From positions 117,802 through 181,801 of the forward strand of contig SPIA01000002.1 in the NCBI GenBank assembly GCA_004535795.1: a DNA stretch of 64,000 bases, written 5' to 3'. The position numbers and the translations under genes were made by a program. The stretch is from Gammaproteobacteria bacterium LSUCC0057 (GTDB taxonomy: Bacteria; Pseudomonadota; Gammaproteobacteria; Pseudomonadales; Porticoccaceae). This document shows positions 33,311 to 41,014 of this stretch, piece after piece; positions within the stretch are counted from its first letter, which is position 1, and each line of letters begins with the position of its first letter. The notes under the pieces were generated by a model. That model did not search any database and was not told the origin of the DNA. It worked only from the letters and a program-made list of their open reading frames with translations.

Positions 33311-33327
33311 TATGACTTCGGGTCAAA
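33311..33327. promoter_or_regulatory. Operator-like palindrome TATGAC-N5-GTCAAA (site 3 of 4)
   Basis: A 17-bp inverted repeat with one mismatch in the left arm and the same TTCGG-type centre as the other sites. It is flanked by G and C, which extends the symmetry to 19 bp. It lies between the stop of the second TetR gene (33364) and the start of the desaturase-like gene (33232), so it probably controls the latter. Confidence 0.68.
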
Positions 33328-33363
33328 CAGCCCGACCACCCTGCTGTGCAGAGGGCAGCAGGG

Positions 33364-33972
33364 CTAGGCGCCGCGCGTGGCGCTCATGAGATCATTGACC
33401 AGCGCTTTGATTTTGCCCGGCAAGGTGCGGCGACGCTCTGAAGTGCCTTTGACCAACTGCTCGCTGAGAATGTAGCGCACCAGTAATTCACAGACCATTT
33501 CGCGATCGAGAGTGACCGCTAAGCGCTGATCCCAAGCATCAAAAACGATACTTAAATCCTCTTGAAACTTGACGATGGAATCTTGGAAGATGCGCCGGAA
33601 CCAGCCCAGCGCGTATTTGGGCGCGACAATCAGAATCTTGCGCGCTTGGCCCACCTCCAGATATTCATCCAGATAGTTAACCAGGGCGGCAAAACGTTCA
33701 TCAGGATCACTGTAAGGTGCTAACGCCTCGGTCAGTGCGCTGTGGAAACGCTCTCGCTTGAATCGAGAGAAGGCATCGAGCAGCTCGTCTTGTGAGGAGA
33801 AATATCGGTAAAAAGTACCTCGAGATATACCCGCCACACGACAGACATCAAGAATTGAGATTCGATCCACACCGCTGACGACAATAATCTCTTCGGCCGC
33901 ATCTAATATAGCTTGAATAGTTGTCTCGGACCGCTTGTTGCGCCGGCGACTCTGAGTTGCTGGTTGGGACAT
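33364..33972 (-). CDS. TetR/AcrR family transcriptional regulator
   Basis: A 202-aa TetR-type regulator: I-Q-A-I-L-D-A-A-E-E-I-I, then I-L-D-V-C-R-V-A-G-I-S-R-G-T-F-Y-R-Y-F-S-S-Q-D-E-L. A GTG three codons upstream (33981) is an alternative start with a short AGAG spacer. It lies between the Rieske-type pair and the desaturase-like gene, all on the minus strand. A short palindrome at 34049 could be its own operator. It is a second, weaker candidate for binding the TTTGAC-N5-GTCAAA sites, one of which follows its stop. Confidence 0.87.
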   Translation of the reverse strand: MSQPATQSRRRNKRSETTIQAILDAAEEIIVVSGVDRISILDVCRVAGISRGTFYRYFSSQDELLDAFSRFKRERFHSALTEALAPYSDPDERFAALVNYLDEYLEVGQARKILIVAPKYALGWFRRIFQDSIVKFQEDLSIVFDAWDQRLAVTLDREMVCELLVRYILSEQLVKGTSERRRTLPGKIKALVNDLMSATRGA

Positions 33973-34048
33973 GTCGTTCACTGCTCTCTCGCGCTTGCCG
34001 CGCGCTCCTTTTAGACCGGAGGGCCCATGGTGGCCACTAAAAACCCAG

Positions 34049-34061
34049 ATGATAACATCAT
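34049..34061. promoter_or_regulatory. Short palindrome ATGAT-AAC-ATCAT upstream of TetR gene
   Basis: A perfect 13-bp dyad lies about 77 bp upstream of the second TetR start, in the 146-bp gap after the oxygenase gene. It may be an autoregulatory operator. It is short, and I see no second copy in the window. Confidence 0.3.
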
Positions 34062-34118
34062 TCGAGTTTTTGTACCGTTAGCCTTATTCCAGCAGAAAGC
34101 GTGCCCCACACAACCTCG

Positions 34119-35147
34119 CTAATTTTTCAGTCCCAACACGTCACTGATATCTTTTGCCGGATGAGCATCAGCGGCGTAGCTGAAGTCGCCCTGCTGTTGG
34201 CGCCTTTGCAGCTCTTTCATCAATATACGGTAGCGCACGCCTGGGCCGTCGAACCGGGAGTGCAGGTCACGCCGCGCACCTTCACTGAGGTATGCAGGGG
34301 TCTGCGGACGCACTACGCTATTGTCTTGAGGCCCGACCACATAAGCCATCCGAGGCATCACCTGCCTGAAGGGTGTCGGTGCTGCGTGTAGATTAAAAAT
34401 CTGGTTAACACGCGAACGGTATCGTCCACTAGGTACAAATGGCTGGACATTGGGGATATCAAAACCCGGCTCAAAGCGAGGATAGGAGATACATAAGTTG
34501 TTGCGTAAATGCACGTGGAGCGTCGACCGAAAGTCTTGATACTTGGCCCTGACACCCCCTACCCAACGCATTACTGGCGACACTGGCTTGGCCACCACAA
34601 TTCGCGTGCGCGTAATCGTCTCGCTGGTGTAACTGAATTCAACCTGGTCTGACTCCGCTTCACCCTCGCCACCGATGACCTCGCCGTGGAGAAAGTCTGC
34701 ATGGGTTAAATCCAACAAATTCTCCACCGAAATGGGGGAACAGCCGTCAAATCGTATGGTAGTGCGCATATAAGCTGGGATGCCGGCACCATCCTCCGGC
34801 AAGAAAGGGATATGCGGCAATAACGCTGGTGAGGCGTGGTCTGGATTGCCGTACCAGACCCAAACGTAGCCGTACCGCTCTGCGACCGGGTAGGCGCCCT
34901 GTTCATCGACAAACTCTGATATCACTGCCTGCCGCTGGCGGGGCTCGGCGGGATGCAGCGCTGAGGCGCACAACCGACCATTTTCTCGCCACAGATAACA
35001 TCTCTGCGCGTGTATCACCCGCGCTACCGGCCTATTACCAACCTGATTGGCGTGAGCGACAGCAAACCATGTCTCTTTGAGATCAAATGTTGATGGCATC
35101 CACGCGCGTTTATCGACGCTAGTCTCTCTCTCGAGTGGCTGTTGCAT
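34119..35147 (-). CDS. Rieske-oxygenase-like catalytic subunit lacking the Rieske cluster
   Basis: A 342-aa protein of the ring-hydroxylating oxygenase alpha-subunit family. The catalytic-domain motif is complete: N143, D146-x2-H149-x4-H154, and a later Q-D-N-S-V-V-R-P-Q with Asp275 as the probable third iron ligand. The N-terminal domain starts normally (W-F-A-V-A near 27, L-W-R-E-N-G near 52) and resumes at Y-P-V-A-E-R-Y-G-Y-V-W-V-W. The roughly 40 residues that should hold C-x-H and C-x2-H are missing, so it cannot bind a [2Fe-2S] cluster. The ATG directly follows the TGA of the neighbour that has the cluster but no iron site, with GGAG 8 nt upstream. It is likely the iron-bearing half of a heteromer. 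Confidence 0.8.
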   Translation of the reverse strand: MQQPLERETSVDKRAWMPSTFDLKETWFAVAHANQVGNRPVARVIHAQRCYLWRENGRLCASALHPAEPRQRQAVISEFVDEQGAYPVAERYGYVWVWYGNPDHASPALLPHIPFLPEDGAGIPAYMRTTIRFDGCSPISVENLLDLTHADFLHGEVIGGEGEAESDQVEFSYTSETITRTRIVVAKPVSPVMRWVGGVRAKYQDFRSTLHVHLRNNLCISYPRFEPGFDIPNVQPFVPSGRYRSRVNQIFNLHAAPTPFRQVMPRMAYVVGPQDNSVVRPQTPAYLSEGARRDLHSRFDGPGVRYRILMKELQRRQQQGDFSYAADAHPAKDISDVLGLKN

Positions 35148-36089
35148 TCAATTCTCCTGACGGGTCGCTGCAGCAGGGGCGATCAGATCGTTGTAGTTTG
35201 CCGAGGGCCCCACCAACAGCTTTGCAATATCGCCACCGTCGTGCCGGTTATGCACACGGATTGCAGGGCTGTTCAAGGTTAACCATTTTTGCCGCCACGG
35301 CCGACCCGTTAAGTGGCGACTGGTTTGCGTGTAACGCCAACAGTAGTGGGTGGTACTGCGCGGGCCTCTGGTAAAGTGCAGTTCTAGACAGCCTAGTTCT
35401 GCGTTGGCTGTGCTGAGCAGACGGAATATCACCTGATCATGCTCAGCACTTAGCTCGGTACGCAAGATTAAGGGGCGGTCGGTTACTTTAACCTTTGCTG
35501 GGCGGTGAGCGCTTCCCCACTCCGCTTCACACTCAAACACCATCTTGCCATGGCGGAGTTCGGCGTCACCCAGGTAGAAATCGGTGAACCGCACACCGGG
35601 GATATCAAAGATCAACTCGGGGCCGTCGAGCAGCACTGCGCGGTAGTGTTCATAGCTTATCGCCGCGTTGCCGTGGCCAAACTGCGTTACTGCCGCGGCT
35701 GGGTCTGCCGCGCGCGGCAACGGCAGAGGCCCACTGGGTGTTGGGGCAATCCAGACGTAGATTAAACCGTCACACTCGTGCGTCGGGTAAGCATCAACGC
35801 AGAAGCTGGCGGGAACGCCATTTTCTTTCCCTACATTTGGGATATCGGTACAGCGACCATTTTCACCGGCGAAACTCCATCCGTGATAGGCACAGCGCAA
35901 AGCGCCGTTAACCACCTTACCCAGCGAGAGTGGCACCCGGCGGTGCGGGCAACGGTCGAGCAATGCCCGGACAGCCGCATCGGCATCGCGAAACAACACC
36001 ACGGGGAGCTCACCAATGACAACCGCAACCGGCGTCTGAGCAGGCACTGCAATACTGGGCAGAACCGCCAACCACTGGCCTGTGATCAT
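35148..36089 (-). CDS. Rieske [2Fe-2S] protein lacking the mononuclear iron motif
   Basis: A 313-aa protein with a perfect Rieske motif C47-P-H49-x16-C66-x2-H69 followed by G-W-S-F, as in ring-hydroxylating oxygenases. The rest has the length of a catalytic domain. Where the D-x2-H-x4-H iron site should be, the sequence reads E-H-Y-R-A-V-L-L-D-G-P-E-L with no usable histidine pair. The start is the ATG at 36089, with AGGAGG 5 nt upstream; a longer reading from 36131 ignores this site. The stop abuts the next gene's start. It probably passes electrons across a subunit interface to the iron of the neighbouring protein. A plain ferredoxin role is less likely because the degenerate large domain is kept. 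Confidence 0.8.
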   Translation of the reverse strand: MITGQWLAVLPSIAVPAQTPVAVVIGELPVVLFRDADAAVRALLDRCPHRRVPLSLGKVVNGALRCAYHGWSFAGENGRCTDIPNVGKENGVPASFCVDAYPTHECDGLIYVWIAPTPSGPLPLPRAADPAAAVTQFGHGNAAISYEHYRAVLLDGPELIFDIPGVRFTDFYLGDAELRHGKMVFECEAEWGSAHRPAKVKVTDRPLILRTELSAEHDQVIFRLLSTANAELGCLELHFTRGPRSTTHYCWRYTQTSRHLTGRPWRQKWLTLNSPAIRVHNRHDGGDIAKLLVGPSANYNDLIAPAAATRQEN

Positions 36090-36143
36090 CTCATCCTCCT
36101 GCGGCACATTGCGAGACTGTTTGGCCCCCAACTCACTGCGACT

Positions 36144-37775
36144 CTAGCCTTTTTTTACTACGATGCTGGTCTCTTCGAGATCCCAGGTGTTCTCTGTTTT
36201 ACCCTCATCGCGCAGCAGATATTTCAATACACGACCCTGCGGGTTTTTAGGCAGCGATTCTCTGAACTCTATATAGCGAGGCATGGCGTAATAGGGGACA
36301 ACATCTGCAGCCCAGTGGAATAACTGTTCAGCGGTCAGCGTCGCCCCCGCCTGCAGTACCGCTGTCACTTTGACATCGTCCTCGCCTTTGTCGGACGGCA
36401 CCGCATGCACGGCCACCTCGGCAAGCTCCGGGTGCGTTGCAAACGCCGCCTCCATCTCGAAGCTGGAGATATTCTCTCCCCGTCGTCGCAGGTAGTCTTT
36501 TTTGCGGTCGACAAAATAAAAGAAGCCGTCTTGGTCAAATTTGCCGATATCGCCGGTGTGGAACCACATGTTACCCATCAACTTCAGCGTCTCTTCAGGG
36601 CGGCGCCAGTACCCCATGAACATAATGTCAGGGTGTTGCGGACGCACCACGACTTCGCCAGCGGTGTTGACGGGCAGCTCCCTGTCTTGATCATCAAAAA
36701 TTCTCACATCGTACTCAGGGATGCGCTTTCCCGAAGAGCCCGGCGCTGCATACTCGCCACCGGGCAGCGAGGTGATGACACAGGCTTCCGTCAATCCGTA
36801 ACCATTACCACCAACCTGCACAGCGCCAAAACGCTGCTTCCAAACCTGCTTCGCCTCTTCGGTAAATGGGTTGCCTCGCACGGTATGGATCTGGCCAACA
36901 CAGGCCAGCATGGCAGGGTTGTCCTCAGCCTGCGCCAGCATCCAACCCATACCACCCAAGATAGAGGCAATGGTAGCGCCTGAGCGCTGCACTTCTGGCC
37001 AGAAACCCGAGACAGAAAACCGCGGTACGATCGCCACCCGCGCCCCCACCATCAAGTTGGAGATAATACCGACGCAGAGTGCGTTCATATGAAACAGTGG
37101 CAGCGGAGTGATGGTCACATCGTCAGCGCTGGCAGGACCGGCCCGCAGCTGCAAGCGGGCCAAGCTGCACATAAAGTTGTAGCTGAGCATGCAACCTTTA
37201 GATGGCCCGGTGGTGCCTGAGGTGTAAATAATACAAGCTAAGTCGGCCGGATCGGGCTTAACTGTGAGTGCCGATTCGTCGCTGCCGCGATGGTCGTCGA
37301 GTGATCTCAGAGGGATTTTACACTGCGTTGTTTGCGCTAATTCGCCGCGGTAGAGCACCAGTTCTAGATTGGGCAAGGTCTCGGCTATGGCGGCTATACG
37401 CTCGACATAGGCCGCCTCGCAGATGACGACTTTGCAATCAGCATCATTGATTTGATGAGCTAAAAATGTTCCTCGCAGCGCGGTGTTAATTGGCACACTG
37501 ACAGCACAGAGCTTGTTTATCGCCAACCACGAGACAACTGCATCGATATTGTTGTCTAACATACTGACCAGTGTTTCTGCTCGCTGCAGACCGACATCCT
37601 GCAGGGCATGAGCCATGCGGTTGGAGAGCTTATCAACCTCCTCAAAGGTGTATAAATCACCCGCAAAATCCAAAAAGACCCTATCCGCGTGGTTGGCGAC
37701 CGCTCTGTCCAACGCATCAATTACGGTATCTCGCTCACCTAGCGACCAGACTTCGGGATTACCCATTGCAGACAT
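36144..37775 (-). CDS. Acyl-CoA synthetase (AMP-dependent ligase)
   Basis: A 543-aa ANL-superfamily enzyme. It has the P-loop Y-T-S-G-T-T-G-P-S-K-G, G-Y-G-L-T-E-A, the W-F-H-T-G-D-I hinge-side motif with D-R-K-K-D-Y-L-R-R-R-G-E-N-I-S, and the catalytic Lys in P-Q-G-R-V-L-K-Y. It adenylates a carboxylic acid and forms the CoA thioester, the entry step for the acyl-CoA dehydrogenases of this region. The ATG at 37775 is preferred over a TTG six codons upstream. It lies 54 nt upstream of the Rieske gene, so synthetase, Rieske pair and TetR may form one operon. The acid is unknown; the closest-looking relatives activate fatty, crotonobetaine-like or steroid side-chain acids. Confidence 0.87.
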   Translation of the reverse strand: MSAMGNPEVWSLGERDTVIDALDRAVANHADRVFLDFAGDLYTFEEVDKLSNRMAHALQDVGLQRAETLVSMLDNNIDAVVSWLAINKLCAVSVPINTALRGTFLAHQINDADCKVVICEAAYVERIAAIAETLPNLELVLYRGELAQTTQCKIPLRSLDDHRGSDESALTVKPDPADLACIIYTSGTTGPSKGCMLSYNFMCSLARLQLRAGPASADDVTITPLPLFHMNALCVGIISNLMVGARVAIVPRFSVSGFWPEVQRSGATIASILGGMGWMLAQAEDNPAMLACVGQIHTVRGNPFTEEAKQVWKQRFGAVQVGGNGYGLTEACVITSLPGGEYAAPGSSGKRIPEYDVRIFDDQDRELPVNTAGEVVVRPQHPDIMFMGYWRRPEETLKLMGNMWFHTGDIGKFDQDGFFYFVDRKKDYLRRRGENISSFEMEAAFATHPELAEVAVHAVPSDKGEDDVKVTAVLQAGATLTAEQLFHWAADVVPYYAMPRYIEFRESLPKNPQGRVLKYLLRDEGKTENTWDLEETSIVVKKG

Positions 37776-37858
37776 AACACAGCGCTCTTTCAATTAGGCT
37801 CGACAGGGAGCAAAAAAAGGGGTTGATCGATCTTGCCAATCGAGTCATTATTTAAACA

Positions 37859-37882
37859 TATATTTGAAATGTGTCAAATATA
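37859..37882. promoter_or_regulatory. Perfect 24-bp palindrome TATATTTGA-N6-TCAAATATA
   Basis: Nine-bp perfect arms with a 6-bp spacer lie 84 bp upstream of the acyl-CoA synthetase start. The inner half-sites (TTTGA/TCAAA) resemble those of the four 17-bp operators, but the spacing is one base shorter and the flanks differ. It may be a second operator for the same or a related TetR protein. Confidence 0.6.
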
Positions 37883-38006
37883 AGCAAGCGCCAAGCCGTC
37901 AATTTCCGGGGTCAGCGCCGACTCGCAAAGTGGCCAGCAACCCTACAGATCGCCCATTGTGAGAGTCACAGCCTGACCTATTGAGTTTGCCGGCCGGTGC
38001 TGGACG

Positions 38007-38023
38007 TTTGACTTTGGGTCAAA
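38007..38023. promoter_or_regulatory. Operator-like palindrome TTTGAC-N5-GTCAAA (site 4 of 4)
   Basis: Perfect 6-bp arms, extended to 19 bp by flanking G and C. It lies 69 bp before the DapB-like gene start at 38093 and in the shared divergent region with the acyl-CoA synthetase gene. Together with the sites at 18508, 30958 and 33311 it gives the consensus TTTGACTTCRGGTCAAA. Confidence 0.72.
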
Positions 38024-38092
38024 CCATCACTGCTACCCAGTGCAAAAAATGCTCAATACTGTCGATCTATCGCCACTAAAAGGAACCAACAC

Positions 38093-39184
38093 ATGAGAGA
38101 TCCCTACAAAGTGATTGTCTGGGGCCCCGGCAGAATGGGCAGCATCAGCATCTGGGAAATTGTCAATTCTCCCGCCTTTGAACTAGTGGGTGTGCGCGCT
38201 TATAGCGAGGCAAAAAATGGTTTAGATGCCGGCACCTTGATCGGCATCGATCCGCTCGGCGTGATTGTCAGCAACGATGTAGAAGAGCTGCTCGGCATAG
38301 AATGTGATTGTGTAATCTATACCGCCCACGATGAAGGGACTTATCACACCGATGAGGAGATTCTCACCATCCTTGCCGCGGGGAAAAACATTGTCACACC
38401 ACTGCCCTATCAAAATGTGCAGTTGTTCAGAGATCAGACGTTCCTCGACAAAATTAACGCCGCCTGTCAGCAGGGACAATCGACATTCTATGCCGATGGT
38501 ATCGACCCTCATTTAATCCCAAATCGAATTTTACTCGGCCTCACCAATGGCAACGCCGAAGTTAAAGCGGTTAAATTGCAAGAGCACTGGGACTGCAGTG
38601 AAGCCGATCAGGGCCCTCTGCAGTACATAGGATTCGGACAGCCGCCCGAACAAGCTGAAACCATCGACGTCTCTAAGACGATGGCGGTCAATTTCATGCA
38701 CGGCATCGTCCGCACTGCCGAGCAAGTGCTTGGGGTTGAGTATGATCGAGTGATCACCAGCCACGACTTTATCCCAACACCAGTGGACATCCACAAACCC
38801 TTCCTGATCAAGGCAGGTACTGTGGGGCGTATCACCCACCGCATGGCCGGACATGTCGACGCCATCGGGCCAGACCCCTTGTTCACTATTGAATATCACT
38901 GGCTTATTGGCGACAGTATGCTACCCGACGGGGTAGAGCCAGGACAGTACTATGTCGGCACTATCGAGGGGCGCCCGTCGCTGCGTATGACCCTCAACTA
39001 CTCCGTCTCAAACTACTCGAATGAGCGATTTTTTCAACTTGGCAACCTTGAGGTAGAGCCCTCTTATGTGGCGACAATCATGCCGTGCATCCAAGCTATA
39101 CCAAAGGTGTGTCGCTCGGCTCCTGGACTCATGCCGTCTCTAGATCCGAGCATTAATTGGAAGCAAGATTTTAGAGACTTATAA
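38093..39184 (+). CDS. DapB-like NAD(P)-dependent dehydrogenase
   Basis: A 363-aa protein with an N-terminal Rossmann domain of the dihydrodipicolinate-reductase type (V-I-V-W-G-P-G-R-M-G). It has a central I-V-T-P-L-P-Y strand-loop and a D-G-I-D-P-H segment where DapB-fold proteins place their catalytic His. Longer than DapB, it matches the 2,4-diaminopentanoate-dehydrogenase-like group also common in steroid and terpenoid clusters. AGGA lies about 9 nt before the ATG. It is a single-gene unit between operator site 4 and a strong terminator, so it is probably a full regulon member. The substrate is unknown; an aldehyde/ketone or imine reduction is likely. Confidence 0.75.
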   Translation: MRDPYKVIVWGPGRMGSISIWEIVNSPAFELVGVRAYSEAKNGLDAGTLIGIDPLGVIVSNDVEELLGIECDCVIYTAHDEGTYHTDEEILTILAAGKNIVTPLPYQNVQLFRDQTFLDKINAACQQGQSTFYADGIDPHLIPNRILLGLTNGNAEVKAVKLQEHWDCSEADQGPLQYIGFGQPPEQAETIDVSKTMAVNFMHGIVRTAEQVLGVEYDRVITSHDFIPTPVDIHKPFLIKAGTVGRITHRMAGHVDAIGPDPLFTIEYHWLIGDSMLPDGVEPGQYYVGTIEGRPSLRMTLNYSVSNYSNERFFQLGNLEVEPSYVATIMPCIQAIPKVCRSAPGLMPSLDPSINWKQDFRDL

Positions 39185-39211
39185 AAAAACCCGGCCACTG
39201 GCCGGGTTTTT
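39185..39211. terminator. Bidirectional intrinsic terminator
   Basis: A perfect 13-bp stem, AAAAACCCGGCCA with TGGCCGGGTTTTT and a single-base centre. It lies between the convergent stops at 39184 (plus) and 39230 (minus). The A-run and T-run on both sides make it work in both directions. Confidence 0.88.
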
Positions 39212-39229
39212 CCTGTGCTGAGTCCTGCT

Positions 39230-41014
39230 TTAACCCAACAGCTGCTCGAACTCCTCGTCGCTGAGCGCCATCAACGAGCTGCTGCCCGCTTCAATCGACT
39301 CTTTGAGGCTGGTGGTGCGCGGCAGCAGGCGCTGGAAGTAGAACTGCGCCGTGGCCACTTTGGCGCGGTAGAACAGCTCGTCAGAGTGCGCCGCTTTGGC
39401 CTTGGCCAGGGTGCCCATGCGGCCCCAGAACCAGGCGACCACAACATAACCTGAATACATCAGGTAGTCGGTGGCGGCGGCGGCCATTTCGTTGACATCG
39501 CTCATCGACTTGGCGCCTATACCGCGAGTCAGCTGCTCCCACTCCTGCAACTTGGCACCCAGCGGCGCGGCAAATTGCGGGTCCATCTCCGGCAAGCTGG
39601 CCGCGATCATCTTCAGGAACTGGCCGAACTTCTCGCCGCCGTCGGGGAGCACCTTGCGCCCCAGCAGGTCGAGCGCCTGAATACCGGTGGTGCCCTCATA
39701 GAGGGTGGAGATGCGCGAGTCGCGCATATTCTGTTCCATGCCCCACTCGCGGACATAGCCGTGGCCACCGTAGACCTGTATCCCCAAGCTGGCCGACTCA
39801 ATACCAGTCTCGGTCATAAACCCTTTGGCAATCGGTGTCAGCAGCGCCAACAACCCAGCGGCGTGGGCTTTTTGCTGGTCGTCGCCGTGGATCTCGCTGT
39901 CCACCAACTGGCCCAAGAAGTGGGCGAAGGCGCGGTTGCCCTCAGCAAACGAGCGGATGGTCTGGATCATTTTGCGCACGTCGGGGTGGACGATCAACTT
40001 GTCGGCAGAGCGCTCTGGCGACTTGACGCCGGTCAGTGCGCGGCCGGCCTCGCGGTCGAGGGCGTAACGCATGGCGCCTTGCAGCGCCACTTCGCTGTGG
40101 CTTGCCCCCTCCAGCGCGGTGCCGATACGAGCGGCGTTCATAAAGGTAAACATGCAGAACAGCCCTTTGTGCGGCTCGCCGATCAGATAGCCTTTGGCAT
40201 CGTCAAAGTTCATCACGCAGGTGGGGCTGCCGTTGATGCCCATCTTGTGCTCGATAGAGCCGGCCTTGACGGTATTGCGCTCACCGGCCTCGCCGTTGGC
40301 GTCGGGCAGGTACTTGGGCACCAAGAACAGTGAGATGCCCTTGGTACCGGCCGGGGCGTCGGGCAGCCGCGCCAGCACCAGGTGGATAATATTCTCCGAC
40401 ATGTCGTGCTCGCCAGAGCTGATAAAGATCTTGGTACCGGTCACCGCGTAGCTGTCGTCACCGTTGTCGATCGCTTTGGTTTTGAGGAAGCTCAAATCGG
40501 AACCGCCCTGCGGCTCGGTCAAGCACATCGTGCCGCTCCAACGCCCCTCGGTCAGTTTGTGCAGATAGGTCTGCTGCAGCTCCGCGGAGGCGTGTGCCAG
40601 CAGCGTGCTGCGACAGCCGGCGGTGAGTCCGGGGCACATCGCCCAGGCGTGGTTGGCTTGGCTGAACAGTTCAGAGACGACCAGATCCATTGACTTGGGC
40701 AGATTCTGACCGCCGAACTCCTCGGGCATGCTCAAGCCCGACCAACCGCCGTCAATGAAGGCTTGGTAGGCTTCTTTAAAACCGTCGGCGGTAGTCACCA
40801 CGCCATCTTCAAAGTGGCAGCCCTGCTCGTCGCCGTTGCGGTTGGTGGGGGCTAAAACCTGCTCGGCAAATTTGCCGGCCTCTTCCAGAATAGCGTCGCG
40901 CAGTTCGCGGTTGACCTCGCTGTATTGGGGGAATTTTTGGTAGTGTCCGTCGCTGTCTAGCAGTTCGTCACAGACAAAGCGCAAATCGCGCAGGGGGGCT
41001 TTGTAAGCACTCAT
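39230..41014 (-). CDS. Acyl-CoA dehydrogenase, long form with C-terminal extension
   Basis: A 594-aa acyl-CoA dehydrogenase of the DmdC/AcdA-like long group. The N-terminal signature is Y-K-A-P-L-R-D-L-R-F-V. The FAD loop L-T-E-P-Q-G-G-S-D-L comes near residue 165, with K-I-F-I-S-S-G-E-H-D after it. Further on is V-Y-G-G-H-G-Y-V-R-E-W-G, then R-I-S-T-L-Y-E-G-T-T-G-I-Q-A-L-D carrying the catalytic Glu. A roughly 130-residue C-terminal helical domain follows. Members act on medium/long-chain acyl-CoA or 3-methylthiopropionyl-CoA. Base composition is richer in G+C than in the catabolic genes to the left, and its terminator separates it from them, so it is likely core beta-oxidation. Confidence 0.88.
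   Translation of the reverse strand: MSAYKAPLRDLRFVCDELLDSDGHYQKFPQYSEVNRELRDAILEEAGKFAEQVLAPTNRNGDEQGCHFEDGVVTTADGFKEAYQAFIDGGWSGLSMPEEFGGQNLPKSMDLVVSELFSQANHAWAMCPGLTAGCRSTLLAHASAELQQTYLHKLTEGRWSGTMCLTEPQGGSDLSFLKTKAIDNGDDSYAVTGTKIFISSGEHDMSENIIHLVLARLPDAPAGTKGISLFLVPKYLPDANGEAGERNTVKAGSIEHKMGINGSPTCVMNFDDAKGYLIGEPHKGLFCMFTFMNAARIGTALEGASHSEVALQGAMRYALDREAGRALTGVKSPERSADKLIVHPDVRKMIQTIRSFAEGNRAFAHFLGQLVDSEIHGDDQQKAHAAGLLALLTPIAKGFMTETGIESASLGIQVYGGHGYVREWGMEQNMRDSRISTLYEGTTGIQALDLLGRKVLPDGGEKFGQFLKMIAASLPEMDPQFAAPLGAKLQEWEQLTRGIGAKSMSDVNEMAAAATDYLMYSGYVVVAWFWGRMGTLAKAKAAHSDELFYRAKVATAQFYFQRLLPRTTSLKESIEAGSSSLMALSDEEFEQLLG

Larger units (their letters stand above)
37776..38092. promoter_or_regulatory. 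317-bp divergent control region
   Basis: This gap separates the acyl-CoA synthetase gene (minus) from the DapB-like gene (plus). It holds two distinct palindromes (37859-37882 and 38007-38023), one nearer to each gene, plus an AT-rich stretch around 37845-37885. No open reading frame with a start signal is visible. I could not fix a -10/-35 pair. Confidence 0.55.

Noticed and set aside
34119-36089. The Rieske pair as one gene broken by a frameshift or stop
   Set aside because: Each protein spans both domains of the family (each keeps a degenerate version of the missing half) and each has its own strong ribosome-binding site, so neither is a fragment of the other.
1-39184. Calling the left block a mobile genomic island
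   Set aside because: No integrase, transposase, tRNA junction or flanking direct repeats were found; only composition and gene content hint at transfer.
39575-40333. A 252-codon open frame on the plus strand opposite the long acyl-CoA dehydrogenase
   Set aside because: It is the antisense shadow of a well-conserved GC-rich gene, has no Shine-Dalgarno and shows no domain. The same applies to long frames opposite mpl (47095-48006), uup (52812-53540) and gpmI (54684-55412).
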